Shown: positions 45,583-55,199, numbered from the stretch's first letter. The stretch: DNA of 64,000 nt from Micromonospora rhizosphaerae (GCF_900091465.1 NZ_FMHV01000002.1:1736001-1800000); one strand, 5' to 3'. A program made the numbers and translations. Notes: generated from the sequence alone by a model not told the origin.

Positions 45583-45939
45583 TCACTGGGTTGCGGGCTG
45601 CGACCCGAACCGTCGGACCTCCTGAGGCCAGCCGCAGGCTTCCGCGAGCTTGCCGGCCCACATCCGGGCCGTTTGCTCGTCGGCCACGTCCACAACGGTC
45701 AGCCCGCCCAGCCACTCCTTGGTTTCGACGTAGGGCCCGTCGGTGAACATCAATGTGCCGCTCGTGGCGTCGGCACTGAAGACGGGGGCGTCCTCTTCCA
45801 GGCCCCCGGCGAACACATACGCCCCGGCCGCCTTGATCTCGTCCACGACCGCCTTGGCGAGTGGCCCGCGCCCGCGAAACCACTCCTCGGTGTGGTCACC
45901 AACCCACTGCTGGTTGAAGTAGATGAGGTACTCGGCCAT
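45583..45939 (-). CDS. YCII-related domain protein
   Basis: This 118-aa protein starts at ATG 45939 with GGGAGCAGA upstream. It reads MAEYLIYFNQQWVGDHTEEW, then AGAYVFAGGLEEDAPVFSAD and GPYVETKEWLGGLTVVDVAD. The GPYVETKE...GG pattern is the YCII/DGPF fold, ferredoxin-like, of unknown enzymatic role. It has no operon partner; an msrA fragment is downstream. Confidence 0.85.
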   Translation of the reverse strand: MAEYLIYFNQQWVGDHTEEWFRGRGPLAKAVVDEIKAAGAYVFAGGLEEDAPVFSADATSGTLMFTDGPYVETKEWLGGLTVVDVADEQTARMWAGKLAEACGWPQEVRRFGSQPATQ

Positions 45940-46057
45940 GTCTGCTCCCTCGTCTCGGGCGGACCCTCTGTTCGCCCCTATCTTCGCTACGAACGGCGTC
46001 GGGCCGATGCGACACCTCGGGCTGAAAAATCTTGGCGTCCGACGCGACGTCCGACGG

Positions 46058-46089
46058 CCCTGGCGCGGATCCACGGACCCACGCCAGGG
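46058..46089 (-). terminator. Hairpin after msrA
   Basis: CCCTGGCG (46058-46065) is complementary to CGCCAGGG (46082-46089), with a 16-nt loop that can pair internally. It lies about 12 bp beyond the msrA stop in its direction of transcription. Confidence 0.55.
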
Positions 46090-46100
46090 GTTCGGCAAGG

Positions 46101-46760
46101 TCAGGCGATCTTCGCCACGCCCACGGGGCAGGTCATGCCGTTGGGCCCGTGGTTGCAATAACCCATCGGGTTCTTGGTCGGAGCCAGGTACTGCTGGTGG
46201 TAGTCCTCGGCGAAGTAGTACTCGCCGAGCGGGGCGATCTCCGTGCTGATCTCACCCTTGCCGGCCCGCGCCACGATCGGCGCGAACGCGTCCCGGGACG
46301 CCTGCGCGGTGGCGAGCTGCTCGTCGGTGGTCGTGTAGATCGCGGAGCGGTACTGCGTACCGACGTCGTTGCCCTGGCGCATGCCCTGGGTCGGGTTGTG
46401 GTTCTCCCAGAAGACCTTGAGCAGGTCCTCGTAGCTGATCTGCTTGGGGTCGTAGACCACCTGGACCACCTCGGCGTGCCCGGTCATCCCCGAGCAGACC
46501 TCCTCGTAGGTCGGGTTCGGGGTGATGCCACCCGCGTAACCCGCCGACGTGGTGATCACGCCCGGCAGGGTCCAGAACAGCCGCTCGGCACCCCAGAAAC
46601 AGCCCATCCCGAAGACGGCGACCTGCGAGCCCGCCGGGAACGGGCCCTTCAGCGAGGAGGGGAGCACCTCGTGCCGGTCACCGATCGGCATCGCGATCGG
46701 CCGGCCCGGCAGGGCTTGGTCGGGGGTGGGCAGCTCGGCCTTCATACGGCGAAGGAACAC
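46101..46760 (-). CDS. msrA: Peptide-methionine (S)-S-oxide reductase
   Basis: MsrA repairs oxidised methionine in proteins. The 219-aa protein starts at GTG 46760 with GAGAGGAGT upstream. The active-site motif is [20 protein letters not shown] (Cys near residue 54). [21 protein letters not shown] and [17 protein letters not shown] follow. [20 protein letters not shown] is also canonical. The tail [18 protein letters not shown] carries resolving Cys. A duplicate of this tail lies at 45447-45530. Confidence 0.95.
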   Translation of the reverse strand: MFLRRMKAELPTPDQALPGRPIAMPIGDRHEVLPSSLKGPFPAGSQVAVFGMGCFWGAERLFWTLPGVITTSAGYAGGITPNPTYEEVCSGMTGHAEVVQVVYDPKQISYEDLLKVFWENHNPTQGMRQGNDVGTQYRSAIYTTTDEQLATAQASRDAFAPIVARAGKGEISTEIAPLGEYYFAEDYHQQYLAPTKNPMGYCNHGPNGMTCPVGVAKIA

Positions 46761-46917
46761 GGTGGGACTCCTCTCTTGCCTCTCCCCGCCTGCAACACCG
46801 CCGGTCCCCGTTTCCTTACCCGCAGAGACCGCACTCAGGCTGCCGCTCGGGGGCTCAGGATCTCCCTGCCTTCCTTTGGAGCTGCGCCATCCGTGCGCCC
46901 GTCTTGCTCGGGATGGA

Positions 46918-47337
46918 TCAGGCGGGTTGGAGAGCGGCGGCTATGCGGTCGGCATACTCCCGGGCTTCGGCGTCGTCGGCGTACCGGGTGCGGGGCCAGA
47001 AGAAGCCACGCAGGCCGTCTCCCTTGGTCCTGGGCACGACGTGCGTGTGCAGGTGCGGGACGGACTGAGACACCTTGTTGTTGATCGCCACGAAGGTCCC
47101 TCCGGCCCCCAGCCCGGTCTCCACCGCCGCGGCGAGCCGCCGGACCAGCCCGAAATAGCCGGCAAGAGCATCGGCGGGCAGGTCCGCCAGCGTCACCAGG
47201 TGAGTCCGCGGAACCACCAGCACGTGGCCCTTGAAGACCGGCCGGGTGTCCAGGAACGCGACGCCGTCCGGCTCGTCAACCACCCGGAACGCCGGCACCT
47301 CGCCCGCCACGATCCCGCAGAACACGCACCCGTTCAT
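46918..47337 (-). CDS. HIT family protein
   Basis: This 139-aa histidine-triad protein starts at ATG 47337. It reads [20 protein letters not shown] with a Cys pair (CVFC). The triad is [16 protein letters not shown], with the HxHxHxx core near residue 94. The family hydrolyses nucleotide phosphoramidates or dinucleoside polyphosphates. The short gap before the next gene holds no feature. Confidence 0.93.
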   Translation of the reverse strand: MNGCVFCGIVAGEVPAFRVVDEPDGVAFLDTRPVFKGHVLVVPRTHLVTLADLPADALAGYFGLVRRLAAAVETGLGAGGTFVAINNKVSQSVPHLHTHVVPRTKGDGLRGFFWPRTRYADDAEAREYADRIAAALQPA

Positions 47338-47379
47338 CGGGCACAGGCTAGTACCGACGGTCCGGGTACGCCCGCCCGA

Positions 47380-47861
47380 CTAAAGCTCGTCGAGGTAGCT
47401 GTCCCACTCGCCCTCCGGTGGGCCCTCGGGACCAGTCTCGCCGCTTGCGAGCCGCGTCCGGATGTCCGACTCCCACCGCCATGCCCAGCTACGCAGCTCG
47501 TCGATGTCCGACTCGCTAAGCCCATAGGACAAGAAGGCGCGAGGATCGCGTTCGCCGATCGCACCAAGCCGATCGGCCAGCTCCTCCAGAGAGAATCCCG
47601 CCGTGTGACGTGCACCGAGAGTCTCCAGCTCGATCCAGCTGAGCTGGGTATTCGCCGCGTGGATATCGATGAAATCCCGATGCGCTGCCCGGTCGTGCAG
47701 GGCCCGCACCTTGAGCCCGACCGCGTCTTCGAACGCGAGAACCGGGCCGATGCTCAACCCAGTTCGTGCGCGCACATGGCATATCCGCCTGCCAGCACCA
47801 GGCCGAGATCATCACCCGCATTGAAGCCGACCTCGAGGAGCCGGCGATGTAGGGCATCCAT
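47380..47861 (-). pseudogene. AbiEii-type nucleotidyltransferase toxin, internally deleted
   Basis: From ATG 47861 the frame reads MDALHRRLLEVGFNAGDDLG, LVLAGGYAMCAHELG, then a TGA at 47756-47754. LAGGYAM is the GG[YA] nucleotidyltransferase start of AbiEii/MenT-type toxins. A second frame resumes at SIGPVLAFEDAVGLKVRALHD and then AAHRDFIDIHAANTQLSWIE to 47380. The middle (about 110 residues, including the catalytic DxD) is missing and the two parts are out of frame. The partner gene upstream is intact and overlaps by one base. Confidence 0.8.
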
Positions 47862-48190
47862 CAGCTGGCGGACAGCTCAGGCAGCCGGCGCTCCCATAGG
47901 GCGATAAGACGACGAGCGGTCAGCCGCCGAATGCGGGGCCAGTCCCGCCGGAGCAGCCCGGGGTTGACGTACCGGATGATGTCGTCTCGTTGGCCGCAGT
48001 CGAGCAGCAGGCAGTAGAGCGTGAGCCGCTCACGAGGATCGCTGACGTCGAATTCTGTTACGCCTGACCAAGCCAGCCGCACCGGAAGACTGACCCTTCC
48101 GTGGCCAGGCCCCCTCAGCAGCGCGAGTGCGACCGGGATCCGGTCAGCCGCTCCGATCAAGCGGGATGGTAGGGGCGCGGGCGATGTCAC
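47861..48190 (-). CDS. Putative antitoxin partner of AbiEii-type toxin
   Basis: This 109-aa protein starts at GTG 48190. It reads VTSPAPLPSRLIGAADRIPV, ALALLRGPGHGRVSLPVRLA, and YVNPGLLRRDWPRIRRLTAR. Similar proteins are found, as I recall, directly upstream of AbiEii-type toxin genes in actinobacteria. CATACT 6 nt before the GTG fits a leaderless promoter. An in-frame GTG at 48208 is the alternative. As the toxin is broken, this is a solitary remnant. Confidence 0.65.
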   Translation of the reverse strand: MTSPAPLPSRLIGAADRIPVALALLRGPGHGRVSLPVRLAWSGVTEFDVSDPRERLTLYCLLLDCGQRDDIIRYVNPGLLRRDWPRIRRLTARRLIALWERRLPELSAS

Positions 48191-48284
48191 CCGGCCAGTA
48201 TGGCCCACCCTCCGACACGCCGACTGATGTGATGCCCGCCGGGTTCCGCCCGGCCCGGTACGGCGGCGGACTAACGTCTCGGGA

Positions 48285-49427
48285 ATGAGTCACGGCTTCG
48301 AGACGCTCGCCATCCACGCCGGCCAGGACCCCGAGGCCCGCACCGGCGCGGTGATCCCACCGATCTACCAGACCAGCACCTACGCCCAGGACGCCGTCGG
48401 CGCGCCGCGGCAGGGCTACGAATACAGCCGCTCCGGCAACCCCACCCGTGACGCCCTGCAGGAATGCCTCGCCGCGCTGGAGGGCGGCCCGGTGGCACTC
48501 GCCTTCGCCAGCGGCCTGGCCGCCGAGGACACCCTGCTGCGCACCGTCTGCAGGCCGGGCGACCACGTGGTGATCCCGGACGACGCGTACGGCGGCACCT
48601 ACCGGCTCTTCGCCCGGGTCGCCGAGCGCTGGGGGTTGGACTACACCCCGGCCAAGGTCTCCGACCCGGTCGCGGTGCGGGCCGCGATCCGCCCCGGCAG
48701 GACGAAGATCGTCTGGGTGGAGACGCCGACGAACCCGCTGCTCGGCATCGCCGACATCGCCGCCCTGGCCGCCGTCGCGCACGACGCCGACGCGCTGCTG
48801 GTGGTCGACAACACCTTCGCCTCGCCGTACCTGCAGCAGCCGATCGCGCACGGCGCGGACGTGGTCGTCCACTCCACCACCAAGTACATCGGCGGACACT
48901 CCGACGTGGTCGGTGGTGCGCTGATCGCCGCCGACGCCGGGCTCGGCGACGAGTTGCGCTACCACCAGAACGCGATGGGCGCCATCAACGGACCCTTCGA
49001 CGCCTGGCTCACCCTGCGCGGCATCAAGACCCTCGGCGTACGGATGGACCGGCACTGCGACAACGCCGAGCGGATCGCCGCGTACCTGGACGGGCACGCC
49101 AAGGTCGGCCAGGTCATCTACCCGGGCCTGCCCGCGCACCCAGGGCACGAGGTGGCGGCCAAGCAGATGCGCCGGTTCGGCGGAATGATCTCGTTCCGGG
49201 CCGCCGGGGGCGAGGAGCACGCCGTGGAGATCTGCAACCGGGCCAGGTTGTTCGTGCTCGCTGAGTCGCTCGGCGGCGTGGAATCCCTGATCGAGCACCC
49301 GGGCCGGATGACACACGCAAGTGCTGCCGGCTCACCGCTTGAAGTTCCCGGCGATCTCGTGCGACTGTCTGTCGGCATCGAGACGGTCGACGACCTGCTC
49401 GCCGATCTGGAGCAGGCGCTGGGCTGA
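48285..49427 (+). CDS. metB: Cystathionine gamma-synthase (MetB)
   Basis: This 380-aa PLP enzyme of the Cys/Met family starts at ATG 48285. PLP Lys is in VVHSTTKYIGGHSDVVGG near residue 199. YEYSRSGNPTRDALQECLA and SLGGVESLIEHPGRMTHAS are other signatures. It joins O-succinyl- or O-acetylhomoserine with cysteine; in actinobacteria it may also act as cystathionine gamma-lyase with cbs. The cbs gene is 11 kb upstream with no other transsulfuration gene between. Confidence 0.92.
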   Translation: MSHGFETLAIHAGQDPEARTGAVIPPIYQTSTYAQDAVGAPRQGYEYSRSGNPTRDALQECLAALEGGPVALAFASGLAAEDTLLRTVCRPGDHVVIPDDAYGGTYRLFARVAERWGLDYTPAKVSDPVAVRAAIRPGRTKIVWVETPTNPLLGIADIAALAAVAHDADALLVVDNTFASPYLQQPIAHGADVVVHSTTKYIGGHSDVVGGALIAADAGLGDELRYHQNAMGAINGPFDAWLTLRGIKTLGVRMDRHCDNAERIAAYLDGHAKVGQVIYPGLPAHPGHEVAAKQMRRFGGMISFRAAGGEEHAVEICNRARLFVLAESLGGVESLIEHPGRMTHASAAGSPLEVPGDLVRLSVGIETVDDLLADLEQALG

Positions 49428-49449
49428 CCGCTGGCTGGGGAGGGTGGCC

Positions 49450-50853
49450 GTGCAGGACATCATGCCGACCTGGGTGGGGGCGACCGCCAGGCAGATCGCC
49501 CGGGCCGTACGCCGGGGTGACGTCTCCGCCACCCAGGTCGTGGCCGACCACCTGGACCACATCGCCCAGGTCGACGCCGATCTCGCCGCGTTCCGCACGG
49601 TACGCGGCGGGGAGGCGATCACCGAGGCGGAGAAGGTCGACGAGCAGGAGGACCTGGCCAACCTCCCGCTCGCCGGGGTGCCGATCGCGGTCAAGGAGAA
49701 CACCGCCGTGGCCGGGCTGCCCACCTGGAACGGGTCGGCCGCCATGCGTACCCCGGTGGCGGAGGCCGACCACGAGGTGGTCCGGCGGCTGCGCGGCGCC
49801 GGCGCGGTGATCCTGGGGGTGACCCGGATGCCCGAGCTCGGCCTCTGGGCGATCACCGACGACGAGACCGGGGTGACCCGGAACCCGTGGGATCTCCGGC
49901 GTACCTCCGGCGGCTCCTCGGGCGGCGCGGCCGCCGCGGTGGCCGCCGGCCTGGTGCCGATCGCGCACGGCAACGACGGGCTCGGCTCGATCCGCATCCC
50001 GGCCGCCTGCTGCGGCCTGGTCGGGCTCAAGCCCGGCCGCGGGGTGATTCCCTACCAGCTCGGCGCCGACGACTGGTTCGGCCTCGCCGAGCACGGGATG
50101 CTGGCCACCACGGTCGCCGACGCGGCGGTCGGCTTCGCGGTGCTGGCCGGCCGCCGCCCCGACAAGCTGGTCCCGCCGCAGCGGCTGCGGGTGGGCGTCT
50201 CGCTGCGCTCGCCGCTCCCCGGCGTCTCGCCGGACGCACCCAACCGGGACGCCGTCGCCGCAGCCGGCCGGCTGCTCGCCGCCGCCGGGCACGACACCCT
50301 TCCCGCCGATCCGGTCTACCCGGTCCCGCTCGGTCTCCAGGTCGTCGCCACCTGGTTCGCCGCGGCCGCCGCCGACCTGCGGGCCGCCGGTGTGGAGCGG
50401 CGCGGGCTGCAGCGGCGCAGTCGCCGGCACGTCGCCCTCGGCGAGTGGGCGCAGCGGCGGGGGTACGTCCGCGAGGCGGACCGGACCGTGTGGCGTGAGC
50501 GGTCGGTGAACTTCTTCGCCGACCACTCGATCGACGTGCTGCTCACCCCGGCGCTGGCCGGCTCGCCGCCCGAGGCAGCCGGCTGGTCGGGCCGGTCCTG
50601 GGCGGCGAACATGAAGGCCAACATGCGATACGCCCCGTACGCCGCGCCGTGGAACATGGCCGGCCTGCCGGCCGTCGTGGTGCCGGTCGGCCGGCGCCCG
50701 GACGGCCTGCCCGTCGCGGTGCAGCTGGTCGGCCCGCCCGGCTCGGAGCTGCTGCTGCTCGGCATCGCCGGGCAGTTCGAGCTGCAGGCCCCCTGGCAGC
50801 GGCACGCCCCCGGCTACCCCCGGGTCGGAACGGGCTCGCCGGCCGCCGCATGA
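49450..50853 (+). CDS. Amidase-signature family protein
   Basis: This 467-aa amidase starts at GTG 49450, 5 nt after GGGGAGGG (49437-49444). The Ser-Ser-Lys triad is Lys in PIAVKENTAVAGLPTWNG (near 80), and Ser in RRTSGGSSGGAAAAVAAGL (near 156) and HGNDGLGSIRIPAACCGL (near 179). It hydrolyses an amide whose identity is unknown. It could also be an amidase-like transferase. The next gene starts 46 bp later. Confidence 0.9.
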   Translation: MQDIMPTWVGATARQIARAVRRGDVSATQVVADHLDHIAQVDADLAAFRTVRGGEAITEAEKVDEQEDLANLPLAGVPIAVKENTAVAGLPTWNGSAAMRTPVAEADHEVVRRLRGAGAVILGVTRMPELGLWAITDDETGVTRNPWDLRRTSGGSSGGAAAAVAAGLVPIAHGNDGLGSIRIPAACCGLVGLKPGRGVIPYQLGADDWFGLAEHGMLATTVADAAVGFAVLAGRRPDKLVPPQRLRVGVSLRSPLPGVSPDAPNRDAVAAAGRLLAAAGHDTLPADPVYPVPLGLQVVATWFAAAAADLRAAGVERRGLQRRSRRHVALGEWAQRRGYVREADRTVWRERSVNFFADHSIDVLLTPALAGSPPEAAGWSGRSWAANMKANMRYAPYAAPWNMAGLPAVVVPVGRRPDGLPVAVQLVGPPGSELLLLGIAGQFELQAPWQRHAPGYPRVGTGSPAAA

Positions 50854-50899
50854 TCGTCCCCCGTGTGCGCACCTTCTCACGCGCACATGGGGGACACAC

Positions 50900-51515
50900 A
50901 TGCGGTGCACCAACTGCGGGGCCGACGTCGCTCAGGTCTTCGGCGACTGCCGGAACTGCGGTACCCCGCACGACCCGCCGGCCGTGTCGGCCGGGGATCG
51001 CGACCTATTCGGTACGCGGCATCGGGCTCGCCGCGGCGATCGGCCTCGGCCTCACCATGCTGCTGTACGTGCTGCAGGCGCTCTCGCCGGCCGTCGCCGC
51101 GGTGCTGGCCCGGCGGGGCGCGACGGCCGACGACCCGGAGCTGACGGCGGTCACCGCGTTGGCCGGCGGTCTCCTGTCCCTGGCGCACCTGGCGGTCTAC
51201 CTGACCACCGGGGCGCTGGTCATGATCTGGATGTTCCGGGCGCGGAAGAACACCGACGCCTTCCCGGGCGCGCGATCGCAGCTCGCCGCCCACTGGGCGA
51301 TCACCGGCTGGTGGGTGCCCGTGGCCAGCCTCGTCGTGCCCTTCGTCGTGATGGCGCGCATCGTCCGGGACAGCCTCGGGCGCGTCCGGTTGCGCGCATT
51401 GGTCGCCGTCTGGTGGCTGGCCTGGCTGGCCTTCGTAGTCACGGACCTGCTCACCAGCCTCGCGGCCGCGAAGGCCGACCTGCTGCTGGCCGACCAGGCG
51501 CAGGACTTCGACTGA
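50900..51515 (+). pseudogene. Zinc-ribbon/DUF4328 membrane protein with frameshift
   Basis: From ATG 50900 the first frame gives MRCTNCGADVAQVFGDCRNC, then GTPHDPPAV, a Cys4 zinc ribbon. The membrane part, in the next frame, starts near 50990: TYSVRGIGLAAAIGLGLTML, with four membrane segments, up to VVTDLLTSLAAAKADLLLAD and the TGA at 51513-51515. The frame change lies between about 50955 and 51000 and needs one base skipped. Homologs, from memory, join both parts in one DUF4328 protein. Sequencing error is possible. Confidence 0.75.
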
Positions 51516-51614
51516 GGCGCCGCAGCCGGTGACCGTGTCGTCGCCGCAGGTGTCGGCAGGCGGGACCGTGGCGTCGCCGCCGGCACCCGGGGCCTCGGGT
51601 GGCACGATCGGGGC

Positions 51615-52835
51615 ATGACTGAACTGGTCGGTCTCGCCGACGTACAGGCCGCGCGGGAGCTGCTCGCCGGCGTCACCCGTACCACCCCGCTGGAGCCCTC
51701 CCGGCCGCTCAGCGCGGCGCTCGGCGGCCCGGCGTGGCTGAAGTGCGAGAACGTGCAGCGCGCCGGGTCGTACAAGGTGCGCGGCGCGTACGTGCGGATC
51801 TCCCGGCTCTCCGACGAGGAGCGGGCGCGCGGCGTGGTGGCCGCAAGCGCCGGGAACCACGCGCAGGGGGTGGCGCTCGCCGCCGGGCTGGTGGGCACCC
51901 ACGCCACGGTCTTCATGCCGGTGAACGCGCCGCTGCCCAAGGTCGCCGCCACCAAGGGATACGGCGCCAAGGTCGAGCTGGTCGGCAACACGGTGGACGA
52001 GTCGCTGGTCGCCGCGCAGACCTTCGCCGAGCGGACCGGGGCGGTGCTGATCCACCCCTTCGACCACCCGGACGTCATCGCCGGCCAGGGCACGGTGGCG
52101 CTGGAGATCCTCGAACAGTGTCCGGACGTGAAGACCATCGTCACCGGCGTGGGCGGCGGCGGCCTGATCTCCGGGATCGCGGTGGCGGCCAAGGCGCTTC
52201 GCCCCGACGTACGGGTGATCGGGGTGCAGGCGGCCACCGCGGCGGCCTTCCCGCCCTCGCTGGTCGCCGGCGAGCCGGTCCGCCTGCCCTCGTTCTCGAC
52301 GATCGCCGACGGCATCGCGGTCGGCCGTCCCGGCGACCTCACCTTCACCCACGTCCGCAAGCTCGTCGACGACATCGTCACCGTCTCCGAGGAGGACATC
52401 TCCCGGGCGCTGCTGATGCTGCTGGAGCGGGGCAAGCAGGTGGTGGAGCCGGCCGGGGCGGTCGGGGTGGCCGCGCTGCTGGCCGGCGCGGTCGAGGTGG
52501 CGGCCCCGGCGGTGGCGGTGCTCTCCGGTGGCAACATCGATCCGCTGCTGATGCTCCGGGTGATCGAGCACGGTCTCGCGGCGGCCGGCCGCTATCTGCG
52601 ATTCACCGTGCGGTGCTCGGACCGGCCGGGTCAGCTCGCCTCGCTGCTCACCGAGATCGCCGAGCACCGGGCCAACGTGGTCGACGTGGAGCACCAGCGG
52701 GCCAACCCGCACCTGCGCCTGGGCGAGGTGGAGGTGGCGCTGTCGGTGGAGACCCGGGGCGTGGAGCACTCCGACACCCTGATCAGTGCCCTGCGGGCCA
52801 GCGGCTACCAGGTGGTCTTCGCCGGCGAGGGGTGA
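51615..52835 (+). CDS. ilvA: Threonine ammonia-lyase
   Basis: This 406-aa PLP enzyme deaminates threonine to 2-oxobutyrate. It starts at ATG 51615. PLP Lys is in QRAGSYKVRGAYVRISRL near residue 54. ASAGNHAQGVALAAGLVG and GVGGGGLISGIAVAAKALRP are family motifs. The tail (from about 325) is an ACT-like domain with FTVRCSDRPGQLASLLTEIA. Because it has only one short ACT domain it resembles the catabolic or single-ACT type. Two hairpins follow. Confidence 0.92.
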   Translation: MTELVGLADVQAARELLAGVTRTTPLEPSRPLSAALGGPAWLKCENVQRAGSYKVRGAYVRISRLSDEERARGVVAASAGNHAQGVALAAGLVGTHATVFMPVNAPLPKVAATKGYGAKVELVGNTVDESLVAAQTFAERTGAVLIHPFDHPDVIAGQGTVALEILEQCPDVKTIVTGVGGGGLISGIAVAAKALRPDVRVIGVQAATAAAFPPSLVAGEPVRLPSFSTIADGIAVGRPGDLTFTHVRKLVDDIVTVSEEDISRALLMLLERGKQVVEPAGAVGVAALLAGAVEVAAPAVAVLSGGNIDPLLMLRVIEHGLAAAGRYLRFTVRCSDRPGQLASLLTEIAEHRANVVDVEHQRANPHLRLGEVEVALSVETRGVEHSDTLISALRASGYQVVFAGEG

Positions 52836-52878
52836 GGCTGCGAGAGCGCCGAGGCGCCGACCGGCGGGCCTGGACACG

Positions 52879-52914
52879 CGCCCGCCCCGGGCCGTACGAC
52901 GGCCGGGGCGGGCG
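52879..52914. terminator. Convergent terminator between ilvA and greA
   Basis: CGCCCGCCCC (52879-52888) is complementary to GGGGCGGGCG (52905-52914), and the inner GGGCCGT/ACGGCC extends the stem. Confidence 0.85.
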
Positions 52915-52923
52915 GTGTAGCTG

Positions 52924-52963
52924 GGTCCGACGGGCCTGTCAGCCTCGGTCGGGGTCGGACCCG
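52924..52963. terminator. Second hairpin between ilvA and greA
   Basis: GGGTCCGAC (52924-52932) pairs with GTCGGACCC (52955-52963) around a 22-nt loop. It serves the greA side of the convergent gap. Confidence 0.65.
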
Positions 52964-52991
52964 GGCCTGTCGGCACGGGTCCGGGTCGGGC

Positions 52992-53492
52992 TCAGCCGGA
53001 GAAGGGCTCGAACTTGACGATGGTCACCTTGATGTCGGCGCCGCTCGGGGCCGTGTAGGTGCAGGTCTGGTCGGCCCGGCCGCCGAGGATCGCCTTGCCC
53101 AGCGCGGACTCCGGGCTGTAGACGGTCAGGTCGGTGGTGGAGGCGATCTCCCGCGAGCCGAGCAGGAAGGTCTCCGTGTCGTCCTTGTCGTCGTCGAAGT
53201 AGATCGTCACCACCATCCCGGGTGCCACCGCATCGGCCTTCGGGGCCTCGCCCACCTTGGCGGTGCGGAGCAGCTCCTGGAGGTAGCGGATGCGCCCCTC
53301 CGCCTTGCCCTGCTCCTCGCGGGCGGCGTGGTAGCCACCGTTCTCCCGCAGGTCGCCCTCCTCGCGCCGGGCGTTGATCTCGGCGGCGATGACCGGCCGG
53401 TTGGCGATCAGCTCGTCGAGCTCGGCCTGGAGGCGGTCGTACGCGTCCTGGGACAGCCAGGTGGCGGGCGCCTCGTTGTCATTGGTGGACAC
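52992..53492 (-). CDS. greA: Transcription elongation factor GreA
   Basis: GreA stimulates transcript cleavage by backtracked RNA polymerase. The 166-aa protein starts at GTG 53492, with GAGGAG upstream. The N-terminal coiled coil contains [40 protein letters not shown] (acidic tip) and [20 protein letters not shown]. The C-terminal domain has [20 protein letters not shown]. The acidic Asp/Glu residues in the loop are present. The next upstream gene, DUF4307, follows in conserved order. Confidence 0.95.
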   Translation of the reverse strand: MSTNDNEAPATWLSQDAYDRLQAELDELIANRPVIAAEINARREEGDLRENGGYHAAREEQGKAEGRIRYLQELLRTAKVGEAPKADAVAPGMVVTIYFDDDKDDTETFLLGSREIASTTDLTVYSPESALGKAILGGRADQTCTYTAPSGADIKVTIVKFEPFSG

Positions 53493-53624
53493 AGGCGGTC
53501 TCCTCGGTTGTGCGGGACTGGCTGACAGGTGAACTACCAAGTTACCAGTGCGGGACGTGTCCAGGTGTCGCCGATCACGCCGCGATGCCGGTGACGGGAC
53601 CGGTGGTGGCGGTGTCCGGGCAGG

Positions 53625-54059
53625 TCAGGCCGCCGGCCGGCAGCGCAGCACCTCGCCGATGAAGGGGCGGGCGCTGGTGGCGAGCCGGTGCCGGGTGGTG
53701 ACCTGCCGTTCGCCCGGGCGCGCGGTCACCGTGACCTCCTCGCGGCCCACCTCGGCGCCGTCAGCGGAGCGGGCCCGCAGCACGCAGGTCGCCGAGCCGC
53801 CCTCGGGCACGGTGACCCGGAAGTCGACCAGCACCTCTGTGTCCGTGATCCCCGTGTAGGTGATGACCTGGGCGTCGTACTCGGGGTCGCCGTACTGGGT
53901 GTAGAGCTTGACCGTCAGCAGCCCCAGCGCCGCCACCAGGACGGCGGCCAGCAGCGCCGCCAGCAGCGGGCGGCGGCGTCCCGGTTCCCGGCGGCGACCG
54001 TACCGACCGGGTGGGAAAATCGGCGCACCCGGTGCGACTGTGGCGTGCGTCTCGGTCAC
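53625..54059 (-). CDS. DUF4307 domain membrane protein
   Basis: This 144-aa protein starts at GTG 54059, with AGGAGA upstream. A cytoplasmic basic stretch ([13 protein letters not shown]) precedes one membrane segment ([20 protein letters not shown]). The outer domain includes [20 protein letters not shown] and [21 protein letters not shown] longer frame with an upstream ATG exists, but the ribosome site favours 54059. It lies between greA and mca as in mycobacteria. Function is unknown. Confidence 0.8.
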   Translation of the reverse strand: MTETHATVAPGAPIFPPGRYGRRREPGRRRPLLAALLAAVLVAALGLLTVKLYTQYGDPEYDAQVITYTGITDTEVLVDFRVTVPEGGSATCVLRARSADGAEVGREEVTVTARPGERQVTTRHRLATSARPFIGEVLRCRPAA

Positions 54060-54269
54060 CGGCGGGTATCTCCTGGCGTTGTTGTCGGCGGCATCGGCAA
54101 GAATGGCAGAGTCCATCTTCCCAGCCCGGCGCTGAGCCAAGGATGGCAGGTCAGCGGTGACGTTGACAGGTCAGCACGGGGATTTCCGGGCGCGGGGGAG
54201 ATTCCGGCAGGTCAGCCGGTCGACCCGACCCTCGGGTCCGCCGGCGGGCAAAGACGAGGAGCGCCAAAG

Positions 54270-55151
54270 GTGGCAGAGCAACTGCGTCTCATGGCCGTGC
54301 ACGCCCATCCCGACGACGAGTCGAGCAAGGGCGCCGCGACCACGGCGAAATACGTCGCCGAGGGGGTGGATGTCCTGGTCGTGACGTGCACCGGCGGTGA
54401 GCGGGGCAGCGTCCTCAACCCCAAGATGGACCGGCCGGAGGTCTGGGCCGACATCGCGGAGATCCGCCGCGCCGAGATGGACGCCGCCCGCGCGATCCTC
54501 GGCATCGAGCAGGCCTGGCTCGGATTCGTCGACTCGGGGCTGCCCGAGGGCGACCCGCTGCCGCCGCTGCCCGAGGGGTGCTTCGCCCTGCAGGACGTGG
54601 AGGTCGCGGCCGGTCCGCTGGTGCGGCTGATGCGGCAGTTCCGCCCGCACGTGGTCACCACGTACGACGAGGAGGGCGGGTACCCGCACCCCGACCACAT
54701 CATGACCCACAAGGTGTCCGTCGCCGCCTTCGAGGCCGCCGGCGACCCGGAGCGCTACCCGGAGCTGGGCGAGCCCTGGCAGCCGCTCAAGCTCTACTAC
54801 GACATCGGCTTTTCCAAGGGCAAGATCATGGCGTTGCACGAGGGCATGCTCGCCGCCGGTCTCGCCTCGCCGTACGAGGAGTGGCTCGAGCGCTGGGAGG
54901 ACCGTCCCGACAAGGGGCCCCGCATCACCACGCGGGTCGAGTGCGCGGAGTACTTCCCGGTCCGCGACGACGCCCTGCGCGCCCACGCCACCCAGATCGA
55001 CCCGGACGGCTTCTGGTTCCACGTCCCGATGGAGCTCCAGCGGCGCGCCTGGCCGACCGAGGACTTCCAGCTCGCCCGCTCGCTGGTCGACAGCCCGTTG
55101 CCGGAGTCGGACCTGTTCGCCGGCGTCCGCGAGACGTGCCATGCCCGCTGA
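54270..55151 (+). CDS. mca: Mycothiol S-conjugate amidase
   Basis: Mca cleaves mycothiol S-conjugates for detoxification of electrophiles and drugs. The 293-aa protein of the PIG-L/LmbE fold starts at GTG 54270 with GAGGAGC upstream. The zinc motif is [17 protein letters not shown] near residue 13, and [20 protein letters not shown] (HxxH near 140) is the third ligand. [20 protein letters not shown] is typical of the Mca/MshB subfamily. Mycothiol use fits an actinobacterium. Confidence 0.95.
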   Translation: MAEQLRLMAVHAHPDDESSKGAATTAKYVAEGVDVLVVTCTGGERGSVLNPKMDRPEVWADIAEIRRAEMDAARAILGIEQAWLGFVDSGLPEGDPLPPLPEGCFALQDVEVAAGPLVRLMRQFRPHVVTTYDEEGGYPHPDHIMTHKVSVAAFEAAGDPERYPELGEPWQPLKLYYDIGFSKGKIMALHEGMLAAGLASPYEEWLERWEDRPDKGPRITTRVECAEYFPVRDDALRAHATQIDPDGFWFHVPMELQRRAWPTEDFQLARSLVDSPLPESDLFAGVRETCHAR

Positions 55152-55199
55152 TCGGCGGCCGGGCTACGCTGGTGGACAACCGCACATCGGAGGAACGCC

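Noticed and set aside
45480..45695. Small gene ending ...KYYTLRESPRTR on the minus strand
   Set aside because: Only a short downstream segment in a different frame resembles MsrA; no start or ribosome site supports an independent peptide gene, although a small peptide cannot be excluded.
48200..48284. SAM riboswitch upstream of metB
   Set aside because: The gap is 76 bp with no stem-loop set resembling known SAM riboswitches.
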